Made by a program: the position numbers and the translations under genes. The notes beneath the pieces are model-generated. The model made no database searches. It had not been told where the DNA came from and saw only the letters and a program-made list of their open reading frames with translations. DNA of 64,000 nucleotides from Heterocephalus glaber (taxonomy: Eukaryota; Chordata; Mammalia; Rodentia; Bathyergidae): contig NW_004624784.1 of the NCBI RefSeq assembly GCF_000247695.1, positions 8,069,629-8,133,628 of the forward strand, in the 5' to 3' direction. The first letter of the stretch is position 1; each line of letters begins with the position of its first letter. Below, one piece after another: positions 45,674 through 57,085 of the stretch.

Positions 45674-46230
45674 CTTTACACAATGAAGATAAGTAGGGTA
45701 GGGACAGAAAACCTGTGGGTGTTTTCTCTGTTGATGTGAACAGCTGAGTGTGGAAAGCTGGACAACTGGGGCCATGGGTAAAGGAGATAGTCTCATATAT
45801 GTGATCCTCACACTTCCCCAGAATCTGATTTCACCCCTACAAGTGACCTCAGCCTAGGCATTCTTCCAACACCTGCTCTGTTGCCACACTGTTCAGACCT
45901 CCCAGGCTGATGCCCAGGCAGTAATGGTGCAGAGAGGAACTTTCAGTGCCTAGTGCCCGATAGACGACTCATTGTGAGAAAGGAAGGTCAAGCCCAGACC
46001 AGTGGGCGGCACTCGCCTTTGCTGGTGATCTGGACAAAGGGACTGTTGGTAACTGCATTTTTCCAAAGTTCAGATTATAATTTGAGCTCATTGATGCTGT
46101 TCTCATTTTGGCACATGTCAGGGCTGGGGAGAGGGATGCATGAAGAAGCAGGAAATAGCTTCATCTCATTGCTTCAAGCCCAAGGGAGCTCTGGAAACCT
46201 ATCCAACTCTAACTCATTCCAACTTTAATT
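45674..46230. other. Unassigned sequence
   Basis: Nothing recognised. Confidence 0.4.
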
Positions 46231-46234
46231 AGCA

Positions 46235-46530
46235 GACCCAATGTATGGTTTAGACCTAGAATGTCCCCCCAAATTTTCATGTGTGTGGAAGGTGATTGGG
46301 TCATGGAGGTGCAATACTCATTAATGGATTTATCCACTAATGAGTTCAGTAGCTAAATGTTGTGTTGGGAGGTGGAGCCTGATCAGAAAAGGCAGGTCAC
46401 TGGGGGTGTGACCCAGGTTCTCCCTTGTCTCTGTTTCCTGGACACCATGAATTGAGCAGCTTTCCAGTTCTGGTATTTTATATCTATATCTCAGCTTTGG
46501 CTAATCTATAATCAACACCTGTTATGTAAG
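46235..46530 (+). mobile_element. MaLR-type LTR, partial
   Basis: 'atgtatggtttagacctaga', 'atgtccccccaaattttcat', 'gtgattgggtcatggaggtg', 'gttgggaggtggagcctgat' and 'tctctgtttcctggacacca' in LTR order. The 3' end is eroded or truncated. Confidence 0.75.
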
Positions 46531-47000
46531 GCACCATGAACTGAAACAAGGGAATTACAGACAGACCCTCTGCACTAGTAGAGAACAGTTTCAAGAGGCT
46601 CATGAGTTGATTCCTTTCAGTGATCAACACCCATTTACCCACATTTAACCCTGCATCCATTCTGCACTGTATACCACATCCCCTCAGGTAGAGTTGATTG
46701 GATGAATGTTGAGACCCTGACCCAAAGTGGAACACTCAGAGGTTTCTCCCAGGAATTAGTGAAAAGAGTTTCACTCTCTCCACATGACTGGAGTCCATGA
46801 CTGGACCCTCACTGTGCTATAACTCAAGAGCTACTATGGAGTAGGCTTTCTGCTGGAGGTCCAAGAAGCAGAGAAGGAAGATGACACAAAATAAGCTGGA
46901 ACAAATCTTTCATCTGGCATCAGTGCCCACCTGAGTCTCAGATATATTCCTGCCCTTGGGTTCTACAAGACATTGGTACAACCTTCAGTATAATAATAAA
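46531..47000. other. Unassigned sequence
   Basis: Nothing recognised. Confidence 0.4.
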
Positions 47001-47004
47001 TTAT

Positions 47005-47366
47005 ACTTTTAAAATGTGAGCAGTCTTTCACGATTTCATTCCTTTGTGGAATCTAAAAATGACAAATTCATAAGAAGAGTGGTTACTAGGGGCTGGGCCA
47101 GGTAGGAGGGTGGGGATTGGAGAGGCATTGGTCAAAGGATATAAAATTTCAATTAGACAAAAGGAATCAGTTTCAGACATCCACTGTAGAACTATAATTG
47201 ACTATGGATAACTATAGTTAATATCAATGAGTTGTATACTTGAAATAGCTTCAAGAATAGATTTTAAGTGTTCTTACTACAAATAAATATGAGAAGTAAT
47301 ATATATGCTACTTGACCATTCCATGATATGTTCATATTTCAAAAATGTCATATTGTACAACATAAA
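47005..47366 (+). mobile_element. L1M 3' UTR (L1MA/L1MB-like)
   Basis: 'ggttactaggggctgggcca', 'ggtcaaaggatataaaattt', 'caattagacaaaaggaatca', 'gagttgtatacttgaaatag' and 'cagattttaagtgttctta'-like sequence (here 'agattttaagtgttcttact') form the conserved order of old L1 3' UTRs. It ends close to the following MaLR LTR. Confidence 0.88.
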
Positions 47367-47368
47367 TG

Positions 47369-47715
47369 CTATGGTTTGGAAATGTCCCTGAAAGGCTCAT
47401 AGTTAAAGGCTTGGTTGTCATCCTGTGGCATTGTGGCACAACCTTCAGGATGTGGAGCTTAGTGGAAGGAGGTTAGGTCACTGGGGAGATACTGGAACTC
47501 CATTCTCTTTTCTTTGTCTCTCTCTTAGCTTCTTGACTACTGTGAGGTGAATGGCCTTTTGCAACATGCACTCCCACCATAATGTACCATATGTCCAAAG
47601 CATCGTGGCCAAGCAACCATGGACTGAAACCACTGAAACTGTAAGCCAAAATAAACCTTTCTTTCTTTTGAAAAAATAATGTAAGCTGTCTTGAGTTTAT
47701 TTCTATGATTCAGAA
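47369..47715 (+). mobile_element. MaLR-type LTR, sense
   Basis: 'gctatggtttggaaatgtcc', 'aaggctcatagttaaaggct', 'gagcttagtggaaggaggtt', 'gcaaccatggactgaaacca' and a poly(A) signal in 'gccaaaataaacctttcttt'. It resembles the reverse copy at 28.2 kb. Confidence 0.85.
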
Positions 47716-47734
47716 CTAGTAATTATAAAAATTT

Positions 47735-47950
47735 ATATTTATGTTACACTTACTTATTGCCAGACACTGTTCTAAGCTCTCTATATTAACTCATTTAATT
47801 TTCATAGTATACTTCTGAACTACTACTATTATGATTTCCAATTTATAGATAAGGCAACTGAGGTACAAAATGATTAAGTGAGTTACCTTAGATCACAAAG
47901 ACTAAATAATATTTAAAAATACAGCCCTTGTGGGACCATATTCAGATTCT
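47735..47950 (-). mobile_element. MIR SINE, reverse
   Basis: 'cagacactgttctaagctct', 'ttaactcatttaattttcat', 'aaggcaactgaggtacaaaa' and 'gtgagttaccttagatcaca' are the antisense MIR landmarks, nearly full length. Confidence 0.9.
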
Positions 47951-49365
47951 ACTTACAACATTCTTGTAAAAACTCCATCAAGGGACAAGCCACTAGGTTT
48001 TGAAGTTAATACTGACATAAGACATTGGGCAAAGTGCTCAAAAAGCCACAGTTTAAAAAATATAAGGAGCAGTTAGTGTGGGCCAGGGAGCTTTTCTAGA
48101 GAAGGTGGAATAAATGTGGAGAGGAAGATCAGGATGAGCACCAAAAGAATGGTCAGCCAATAGCATGGAGATGACAGTGACCAGCATGGGCCAGAGCAGT
48201 GAAGATCTCAGTCTGACTGGCTCAGAATCTAGGTGCTAGGTGCCTTGAGACTCATAGCAAGGACAGGTATGGCAGAGCCATGCTCCCTAAAGAATTACAA
48301 AGACAAGAGAGAGCAGTCCTCTGCCCCAGGCCAGCAAACCTGTCTGTGGATTCTGAAATACAGCCCAGGTTGCAAGGCTACATTGCCAGCCTCGTTTCAC
48401 AAAAGTAAATACTCATCACTGAGAAATACAGAAAGGAACAAAAGCCCCATGATGCTTCAAATCCTTTTTCTGTGGTGTTTGCATAATGTGGAGCTTTCAC
48501 GTGCTCAGGAGGCAAATGATGGGGGGAGCAGGGAAAGATCCAGGATGGAGCCTCAAGCATTAAAGTAAAAAATAGATTTCAATAAAACATGATATAAAAA
48601 CAAGAAATAACTGTAAATGGAATTGAAAGAAAATGACATAAAACTCCAGCACAAGGCTGCTCATTGCAATTCTGGAAACTTTACTTCCCACAGCTGCACA
48701 GCCTTCAGTATTCAGGACTCTTTTTCTTTTCACTCTTGTGAATTTGTTACTTGTGGTGACATATGGCAGCTCTCTGGCTTCACATAGCTCCTGTTGTCCC
48801 TCTAAACCTCAGGTGACTAAGGCTGGATGAATTTCCATGCCTCCCCAGGAAGAGGAGCATGACCTGGTTACAACTAATGGGGAGGTCAGGGCCAGGATTG
48901 CAAGGGCTCCTATAGAGAGGGCAGATGTGGTCCCAGAAGGCTGTGGTTGCGTGACCAGGTTTTAAGGGAGTCAGAGTAGGTTAAGATAGGCTGGGGCTTG
49001 TCTCAGGGTGACAGAAAACTTATAACACCCCTGCAAAGGCAGCACAGGTCCTCCCTAGCCAAAGTGTGTCTGCTGGAAGCCCTGGCACCTGACATCCATA
49101 CATTTTCCTAATACAGTCCTCAAGTTCCTGTCTGATATCTTCTTCTTCTGGAACATTCTGTTCTTTCCTCTCTGGGAAATTAGCCAGGCCATGTCCACCC
49201 TGCCAGCCACCTCTCTTCTATCAGATTGAAGGAGGTTAGAGTCAGTGACCTGTAAATTCTCCTTCCCCTCCCAGGGTATACCTTGGAATTGTTAACATAA
49301 AATGCTTCTTCTTGACGTGATTAGAGTGGGAAGATTCCTTTTTTGTTGGAGGTCTTACATCTGTT
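47951..49365. other. Unassigned sequence
   Basis: No gene or repeat recognised. Opposed frames at 48233-48568 lack domains. Confidence 0.4.
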
Positions 49366-49369
49366 ATCT

Positions 49370-49480
49370 TCTTTATTTCTCATCTTAAACCTAAGTAATA
49401 GGAATAACACCTCATTTTACATCTGGGAAAACTAAGGCTTGTAGAGGTTAGAGGAAATTGTATGGTGAGGAGACCGGTAC
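49370..49480 (-). mobile_element. MIR SINE fragment, reverse
   Basis: 'aacctaagtaataggaataa' and 'cattttacatctgggaaaac' with 'gaggttagaggaaattgta' match antisense MIR. Confidence 0.65.
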
Positions 49481-49574
49481 ATGTAAGCATAGCCTAAGTG
49501 AATAAAGCTGATTTTGTCTCATTTCTTATTTTTGCAGCAACAAACCTTAAGCAAGTGACTTACTCCCTTGTTAA

Positions 49575-49760
49575 GAATAATGAGATAGTACTGCAGACAC
49601 CACAGTACATAATAAGCACTTAATAAGTGGTAGCTGCTGGCGGCAGTAGTCATTGTTGTAGAAAGTAACTTGCTCAGGATCGTATGGCTACCAACAGATT
49701 GAAGTAGGGTGTAAGCCTGATCTCTCACTCCACAAAGTCTACGTACTTTCCATTAAGTTG
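49575..49760. mobile_element. Adjoining MIR fragments
   Basis: A sense 3' end ('cagtacataataagcactta') is followed by an antisense-like stretch ('agtaacttgctcaggatcgt'). They appear to be two MIR pieces side by side. Confidence 0.55.
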
Positions 49761-49794
49761 TGCTCTCTCACTGAGTGTATCAGGAACAATAAAA

Positions 49795-50010
49795 CTAACC
49801 ACTTATTGGACATTAACAAAGTGCTAGGTATTGGGTTGGGTACTTTGCATGAATGATTCCATTCAACTTTCTTAAGAGCTACAAGGTAGGTGGCATTATT
49901 CTCCTTATTTCTACATGTGGAGACTGAGGTAAAGTTTCTATACCATTCAGCTCCAGATAGTAAATTCAGAGTCAAAACTTGATCTCCCAGTTCTCTTACT
50001 CCAATGTCAA
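49795..50010 (-). mobile_element. MIR SINE, reverse
   Basis: 'aaagtgctaggtattgggtt', 'atgaatgattccattcaact', 'acatgtggagactgaggtaa' and 'cagagtcaaaacttgatctc' span almost the full antisense MIR. Confidence 0.88.
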
Positions 50011-51495
50011 ACTGTTAAACCCTGCACATCCCACCTTCAAGCTACAATATATTTTAACCTCTGTTCTTAACCCATTGCTAGGTATATACTCAACAGTCAA
50101 GTCATCAGAGACTTCATCAGGCCTGAGCTGCTCCTGAGAGGAGTGGAAACCATCCTGAGGATAAAGAGTCTGGTGGTTTTTTCAGATTAGGGCAGGTTTG
50201 TGGAAACATGGCCCATTTCAGAGGTCAGCATGCTTCTCAGAGTTCTCCAGCTGACTTAGCCCCTTCAGACAGGTCTGATGGAGAAGGCTTTGTCCTTCAG
50301 AGCCTGGATTCAGGGAGACTTTTTCCTACCTGCCCAGTATGTGGGTGACTAATTTTCCAGTCTCCAAATCTGGATCCATGCCTACCTATAAAGGGAAAGA
50401 TCAGATTGTGGGTCTTCATGCAAGAGAGTGCCTCAGCCTTGAGCACAAAACCAAGTGCTGAGCAGTGCAGGAGAGGAGTATAACTTGGGACCACCCTGTC
50501 AGAGTTCTAGTATTCCTCAAATGAATGTCACAAGGTATTGCTGCACAGAGTTTGAGATTACAACACAGGTAGAACCACTCAGTTACTCTAGACAGGGCTA
50601 CTCCAGACAGGGGACAGCTTCTCCCTAGGAGGAGGACAGAGTCACCTACCACAAGCAGAGTTTTGCTGAAAATTCAACCCTGCCTTTTCTGCTGATTCAC
50701 TGAAGACAGTGGCCACCAAGTACCCTGAAAGCCTGTCCTCCAAGTGACACTGCACTGAGGAGGCCAAGAAGATTCTTCAGGATGGCTGAAGTGTAGTTCC
50801 TGCAGGGCTGCCAGGGTGTCGAGTTTAGCATAGCTGGCAGAGATTGGAAATGAGAAAGTCGGCTCTGTGTCAGAAGAAGCCCTTTTGAAGTCTCTGCTTT
50901 CATCTCCTGGTGCTCTCCCAACCAGAAGTGACAAGGAGAGATAAAATGCAATTTATTCACAAGCCCAGGAGGCTCATTTCCAAACACAATCACTGTGCCA
51001 GGCAGCAGGCCTTCTTCAAGAAAGACAAAAGAGAAAAAAGAAAAACCTCAAGAAAAGAGATGCTTCTGAGGAGAAGCAGGCCATTAGAGAAGGGCTTTGT
51101 AGGATGGCCTGCTAGGCAGGTCCAGAGAGCTAGCCTCAAAGCAAACTATGGGGCTCTGTTCGGGCCTGAGAGATCTCTGTCCTGGGCCTGCCCAACAAAA
51201 GCAAATGGCAGCCTTAGGGGATGGCTCTTATGATGTTAGAAACAAGGGAGCAAGTAAGAAATAAAGCCACAGGTGCTGGGCCTCTAAGGAATCAGGGCTC
51301 TGAAAAATAAAGTCAGGGCTCCCTCAGTGACTTCTTCAGCCCCGAGGCAGGCTCTTCTGGTTCACCAACCTAGATAGGACAGGTCGGGGTACAGGGCTGT
51401 GGGCATTCTCAGGCAATCCATGAGGCTGGAAGAGTCTTCTGGAGCCACTCTTGCAGCAGCAGGGGGCAGTGGCTTCCCCTCTCTGAGTCCCTCTG
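50011..51495. other. Unassigned sequence
   Basis: Overlapping frames at 50297-51233 on both strands; no domain and no repeat recognised. Confidence 0.4.
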
Positions 51496-51499
51496 CTCT

Positions 51500-51615
51500 T
51501 CCTTGAGGGGGAGAAAAGAATATCTACTACATACTATTGGTTCAGGATTAAAAAAATAATGTGTGGAAAATACCAAAGCAGTGCCTGACATTCAAAAGGT
51601 ATTCAAAACTTTTTT
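51500..51615 (+). mobile_element. MIR SINE 3' part, sense
   Basis: 'aatatctactacatactatt', 'ggttcaggattaaaaaaata' and 'caaagcagtgcctgacattc' match the MIR 3' half. Confidence 0.65.
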
Positions 51616-53480
51616 AACGTTCCCTCTTCCTACAGTGTGCTACCCTTGTTTGTTCTCCAGTCAGTTTTAAACCCATCCACTGGTCTCATTTCAGCTTCTA
51701 GATGAAATCTTCCCTACCCCTCCCAGACCCTCAGGTACAACTTCACTCACATTACCATCATGCCTGTTAGACCATCTCTCAGACAAACATGACTCATACT
51801 TAGACCAAACCCCAAATGTTAAAATCAGCATTGGGCCAGAACCAAATATCACCATTATGGCATGAGTGTCTGAAATTCAAGAACAAGTCTGAAATGTTAC
51901 CAGCAATAGTCATTACTATAATTGTATCACTAGAAATTTTTAGTTGTTACATTTCATACATTATCATTCAGGAGCAAGGAGCTGTCTGATCCTACCACAG
52001 TCCTTAAGCTTCTGAGGGGCTCTTATTTTCAACCGCGGTGAGTGGCAGAACAGAGTATTTATATTTAGGGCCTGGCCCAGTTGTTTCCAATACATTTTTT
52101 CCTTTTGTGCTCATATTTTTTATTATGTCTTGACAGAGGGTGGTTTATCATGGATATTGTTGCACATGATTTTTAAGATTTTTTTTCACAGAATCCTAAG
52201 ATTGACATATTCTTCATTCAAACTTGAAAACATGAACAATTTGCAAATAGGAATGACTTATGACCTAAATGGAATTTAAAAATAAAACCCTAAAAACAAA
52301 TTTTAAAGGTCATTTTGATTAATGTGATAAAAACTAAAGCTGCAAACAATTCTAGATAAGAATTATGTTGTAACCTAATCTCTACATTCAACTTGTGTTG
52401 TTATTTAAAATTTTACAAATATTTCTTTCCTCATAAAGGACAGAAGCTTCTTCCTGAAGTTATCTAGCCAACACATTGTATGTTTTATTTTCCATTTAAC
52501 TCTTTGCTTTCAGAATGGTCATGAGCTGTTGCACCATTTTAATTTTGTAATAATAATTATATACCTACCCCTCAACAGATTTCAACATATAAAGCACATA
52601 GGAGACTTTTTATTTGACTTTTCATATATTTGTGTGCCACCATACTCATATTTTAAAGGGCATTTTTAAATGGAACCAAGTCTTAGTGGAATACATCTTT
52701 GTATCACTGACCTTGGTATGCTGATTTTATATATTAGTCATCTATATGCTCCCAGCAGCTCTACAAAACCTCAAAAATGCAGCTGAAGTGGCCACTGAAC
52801 TCTCAGCCCTCCAAAGGCCAATGCTAAAATCAGCCCCTCAGAGCAGATGTCAGGCAGAGCTGAAGGTCAGAGTGTGGCACTGCTTGAAGCAGTGTCGGGG
52901 CCCTCCACACTGCCTCAGTGGAGATGGCCTCCAGGGAATGAGTACTAGCCTGTTCTCTTCTAGACTCTAATGTCATGGCATGCCTTGGGCCAGAGTTTCT
53001 TCCAGCTTCTTTCACACAAGTTTTGGCCAGAGGCCCCCTGGTTGCCATGATATTAATGATGCCCTTCCTAATGTCAAAGGCCTTCCATACTTCCTAAAGC
53101 CCACTTATTATTCTCCTTTCCCAGAAAATACCTGGACCCAGTAGAGCTCCCCTTTTTACACTCCACAATGGTGGTCATGTTTCTCAGCAGCAGAACCACC
53201 ATCCCTGAGAACCTTTGGTCATCCACTAAGCATTACAATCGTTTTCAGTGACATAAAATAACAGGCAGTAACAACACAGAATAAGTAGCACACATTCCAG
53301 ATCATTACCTTCTCCTAGAGGCAAACACACAGAGAAAGTTCTTTCGAGAAGTTTTTGTTAGTTGAGAGGCTATGGGAACTTCAAAAATATGAGAAAAAGA
53401 TACATAAATAATTTCCAAGAGAGTTAGCATTAAACAGACAAGGCATGTGTTGTAATTATCTGTTTGTGTATGTTTGCGTT
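51616..53480. other. AT-rich unassigned sequence
   Basis: No gene or repeat recognised over about 1.8 kb. The composition is unusually AT-rich between 52100 and 52740. Confidence 0.4.
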
Positions 53481-53484
53481 CATC

Positions 53485-53605
53485 AGACTGGAAACTCCTT
53501 AAGTTAAAGGGCTAAGTCCTTTTGTCTTTCTATGCTCAATTGTTACAGTAGACTCTGCTATACCCCAGGGGCTTAATAAACATGGAATAAATGAAATAAA
53601 GAGAA
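53485..53605 (+). mobile_element. L2 3' end
   Basis: 'agactggaaactccttaagt', 'aagggctaagtccttttgtc' and 'cttaataaacatggaataaa' form the standard L2 3' terminus. Confidence 0.85.
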
Positions 53606-54279
53606 ATTTTTCAAAGGTAATCACAATTTCCCATTTGAAAACTCCTCTAGGGATGGAATACCTGGTCCAGACTAGAAGCCCTCTAGGCATCAGCTACCAG
53701 TTCTGGCCCAGAGCTGTCTTTTCAGTTTCCTGGTCACAGGACTCAAGGCCTCAGCCACTGAGGTAGAAGGAGCATAGCTGGACACAGGAGAAGAGCATGC
53801 TGACTTCCCTTATTCACTTCAGAGAGGCAGCGAAGCAGTCTGCTCCTGGCTGTTTCCACTTCCATTTTTAACAGTGCAGCTTCAATCTAGAACCCCAGTT
53901 GGCAAGAGCCACTGCCATCTCTTACTGATGGAGCTCACATGGACACCAGGCTGAATAGAGCCCTGAGTTCCTGGCACCATGCAGGGGTCAGGCACTATCT
54001 GGGGCTCCATCAGATCAGAGAAGCCTGCAGGACTGTCCTCCCCTCCATGAGCTCACAGAGAGTGGGCACAGACACATAGATAACTCTCTCTTCCTCTCTC
54101 CAAGCTCCCCATCTCTCCCATCTTGTTCTCACTCTCTCATAGTTGGCTACTCACCTGGGTGAGTCTATATTTAACTCTCTAAGGCTCATTAACTACAAAA
54201 TCCCTAACTTTACCACCAGACCAATTCAGAGGAGTTATTTTTTGCCTAGAGTTATTCTTCCTTTTGAGTATTAATTTCC
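53606..54279. other. Unassigned sequence
   Basis: Nothing recognised. Confidence 0.4.
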
Positions 54280-54545
54280 TTTAACACTTGCCCTATTAAT
54301 CACTTTAACAATGAAATTAAGACAATTATTTTCATGAGATAATGGGTGATAAAGAGCAGACGATACACATTTATTACACAGTAGGCCCAAACGTCTTGAT
54401 AAAAGTCAGCCCTGTCAATAATATATTAGGTAGGAATGCACTCCCGGAGGGTCAGGCTGAGGAATGTTCTGTTTCACTGATTTAAATATGCCTGCTTCTG
54501 TCAGTGCTGCTGCATTTATGTTTTCAGGCCCCATAAAATACAGTG
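54280..54545. promoter_or_regulatory. Possible conserved non-coding element
   Basis: Repeat-free sequence rich in AT-core homeodomain/SOX-like words: AACAATG (54308-54314), 'gacaattattttcatgagat' and 'cactgatttaaatatgcctg'. It lacks the CpG decay typical of old repeats. Conservation is suspected from sequence texture only. Confidence 0.25.
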
Positions 54546-54850
54546 CCAGTCACTGAGATGGACGGGGTGTTATTTTCCTCTGGACTCCAGCAGCAATTGC
54601 CAGAGATGTCCACTTTTGATGCTCTTTCCCCCCAGAAAATACTATTCCTTCTGTACTGTCTTCTTGCTCTTTGTTCTCTCTACCTCTTCAGGTCCTACCT
54701 TCTTTACTTTTTCCATCCTGCCCCTGATCTCTTCCCACTCCTTCTCTTCCTTCTGACTCCCTCACCTTTCACCTCCTTTCACCTAGCTAGACAGGGAGGA
54801 GGGCTAATGGAAATTTGTTTTCTAGTTTTAAATTATCCTCTTGTCCCCTA
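54546..54850. other. Pyrimidine-rich unassigned sequence
   Basis: C/T-rich plus strand at 54620-54785. The 102-codon frame reflects this composition. Confidence 0.4.
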
Positions 54851-54851
54851 G

Positions 54852-54895
54852 GTTTTTTTGTTGTTTTTGTTTGTTTGTTTGTTTGTTTGTTTGTT
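54852..54895. repeat. (TTTG)n microsatellite
   Basis: Tetranucleotide run with a T-rich start. Confidence 0.95.
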
Positions 54896-55210
54896 GCTGA
54901 GATGATTCTAAGTTCTCTGGCATAGCCCACTTGCTCTTGTCTGTTCTCTTCCAGGCTAATGAGGAGGTTTCTATTCCCATGCCACCCTGGTTTCTGGGCA
55001 CAAGGAGCCACAGTGCATGCTGGGACACACAGGAACTGAGATGAGACCCAAGGAATTCCAACTTCCATTTGCCTCTCACTTCTGTTTTGAATGGCCAAGG
55101 CTTCTGTCACTTCCTTGCTTCATCCAACACCTCAATATTTATCCCTCTCATCAGCTGCGAATTATACAAAAATTTTAGTAAGGGGAGGAAGTCCATTCCT
55201 TTGGCTTAAA
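54896..55210. other. Unassigned sequence
   Basis: Nothing recognised. Confidence 0.4.
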
Positions 55211-55214
55211 AGCA

Positions 55215-55465
55215 GAAAGAGTTACAGCAATTCCACTTGTAGGCATATACATACACAAAAGTACTAAAATCAGAGACTGAAACATATTTGTACATCCATG
55301 TTCATAGAAGCATTACTCATGATAGTGAAAAGGTGAAAATAACCCAAGTATTCATCAACATGAATAGTTTGTGGTATATACATATACATCCACAATAGAA
55401 TATTATTCAGCATTAAAAATGGAATTCTAAAACATACAATCCTTTGGATGAACCTGGAAAACAAA
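55215..55465 (+). mobile_element. L1M ORF2 3' fragment
   Basis: 'gcaattccacttgtaggcat', 'acatccatgttcatagaagc', 'aacccaagtattcatcaaca' and 'aatagaatattattcagcat' are characteristic of L1 near the end of ORF2. Stops interrupt the frame. Confidence 0.85.
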
Positions 55466-55489
55466 AGTATGTGTGCTATTGTAGTTTCT

Positions 55490-55600
55490 TACATTCAATA
55501 TTTATTTGAGATACACACATGCATTTGTGTGAAGCTGCAGCTTGCTTATTTCATCCTGTACAGTACTCCACGGTGTAGATGTACTTTCACACAGATCTCT
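55490..55600 (-). mobile_element. Old L1-like fragment, reverse
   Basis: 'cagtactccacggtgtagat' and 'gtactttcacacagatctc' resemble the antisense 'agtattccatggtatggatg' L1 segment. It is short and diverged. Confidence 0.35.
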
Positions 55601-55659
55601 TGTCTCCACAGAAGCACCTGAGGTGGCATGTCTGTGCCTCTTATGCTCATAACAAACTA

Positions 55660-55760
55660 CAGGTCAGAAAGGTTAAGTGATGCGTTCAAGGTCACAAAGC
55701 CGGGAAATATAAGAGTTGAATCTGAAACCCCAGTTTCATGACTCTTGGTCACAAATTAAA
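55660..55760 (-). mobile_element. MIR SINE fragment, reverse
   Basis: 'ggtcagaaaggttaagtgat', 'gcgttcaaggtcacaaagcc' and 'gagttgaatctgaaacccca' match the antisense MIR 3' part. Confidence 0.75.
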
Positions 55761-55884
55761 AGAGAAGAACTGGAAAGACCTTAGTATTGGAGTCCCCTTA
55801 ATAAAGTTTTCCATGGCTGCATCTACCATAGGTCAGATACAGACTGACAATATTAAAGGGAAAATTTCAGACATAAATAATCCA

Positions 55885-56105
55885 TATGTTTTAAATAATT
55901 TTTATTATAATATGTTGCTGTAATTGTCCTGTTTCATTATTATTTGCTGTTAATCTCTTATTGTGCTTAAGCTATAAATTAAGTTTTACCATAGGTAATA
56001 TGTATAGGAAAAAACACAGTACATACAGGGTCCAGGACTATCTGAAGTTTCAAGCTTCATGCATCCACTGAAGGTCTTAAAACATGCCCCCACAGAAGAG
56101 AGTGG
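55885..56105. mobile_element. TcMar-Tigger fragment
   Basis: 'gttgctgtaattgtcctgtt', 'gctgttaatctcttattgtg', 'gtaatatgtataggaaaaaa' and 'catccactgaaggtcttaaa' follow the end region of a Tigger family element. Confidence 0.75.
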
Positions 56106-56129
56106 AACTACAATGTTGCAACAGTTAAT

Positions 56130-57085
56130 ATTTTTGAGCATCTACTACATGCAAGGCCCTTTACTTGTATAATCTCATTTAGGCCTTATGAGAAAGGCAC
56201 CATTTAGTCCTTATTTACACTTTCAGTTTCTCACACCAGAGAAACTATTCGGTATTTATACATGTGTGTCCTATTTATTTCACTTAAGAGTATTGCCTCA
56301 ATGTGCATCCACTTAGCTATAAATCTCTCTAATTTCTCATTTTTTATGGCTGAGTAGTACTCCATGTATAATAGGTAATGTGAAATAGGAAGAAAAGGGG
56401 CAAAGGGGAAGGAAGTGGGAGGGCTAGGGGAAAGGATAGAAGGGAGTGGGATTAATATGAGAAAATGGAAAAATAGGAACAAAATCTTTGTAAATAGGGA
56501 AGAATGGGGGAGTTGAAGGGAGGGCTGGGCAAGGGTGAAAAGTAAGAACCAAGAGAGACTATGTAAAGGTGCAAATTTCCAATGATGAATGTCGTTATAT
56601 TGTATACCTAAAATGTACCAATGATTAAAATGAATAATTGAAAATGTAAAATAGGAAGAAAAGGTCCAAAGGGGTAGGGGTAGTGGGAGGGGCAGAGGAA
56701 AGGAAAGAAGGGAAAGGAAAACTGCTGAGAAATGGAAAAAATGGAAATAAAGTCTTTGTAAATAGGGAAGGGTGGAGGGGGTGAAGGGAGGGCTAGGAAT
56801 GGGGAAAAAATAAGAACCAAGATGCATTATGTAAAGGTACAATTCCCAATGAGAAATGTAAATGTGTTGTATACCTACAATGTACCAATAAAATAATTTA
56901 ATAAAGTGCAAAAACAAAAGATGAAATACATTCAAAACAAAACAAAACAAAAAAAGAGAGAGAAAGGCACCATTATTAAATCCACCATACAAGCAAGGAA
57001 AATTAAGTGTAGAATGGCTAAATCAATTGACCAAAATCACATGGCTGACAAATGGAAGAAGTGAAACTCAAACTCACCTATTGTT
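56130..57085 (-). mobile_element. MIR SINE, split by an inverted L1 insertion
   Basis: The left half (56130-56204) has 'gagcatctactacatgcaag' and 'gtataatctcatttaggcct'. The right half (56975-57085) has 'caatcaattgaccaaaatca'-like sequence (here 'aatcaattgaccaaaatcac') and 'aatggaagaagtgaaactca'. Removing the L1 and one target duplication gives a continuous MIR. Confidence 0.85.
56190..56974 (+). mobile_element. 5'-inverted (twin-primed) L1, dimeric-tail family (copy B)
   Basis: A perfect 15-bp target duplication, gagaaaggcaccatt, lies at 56190-56204 and 56960-56974. Between them 56205-56363 is inverted. Its minus strand encodes an L1 ORF2 C-terminus (about 44 residues from a MEYYSAIKNE motif at 56365 to a stop at 56231). 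From 56364 the 3' UTR dimer runs on the plus strand to AATAAA-type signals and a (CAAAA)n tail. This is the classic product of twin priming during L1 integration. The 253-codon minus-strand frame joins the ORF2 end to antisense UTR and is not a gene. Confidence 0.92.

Noticed and set aside
56231..56992. 253-codon minus-strand open frame
   Set aside because: It fuses the inverted L1 ORF2 C-terminus with antisense 3' UTR. The junction comes from twin priming, so it is not one gene.
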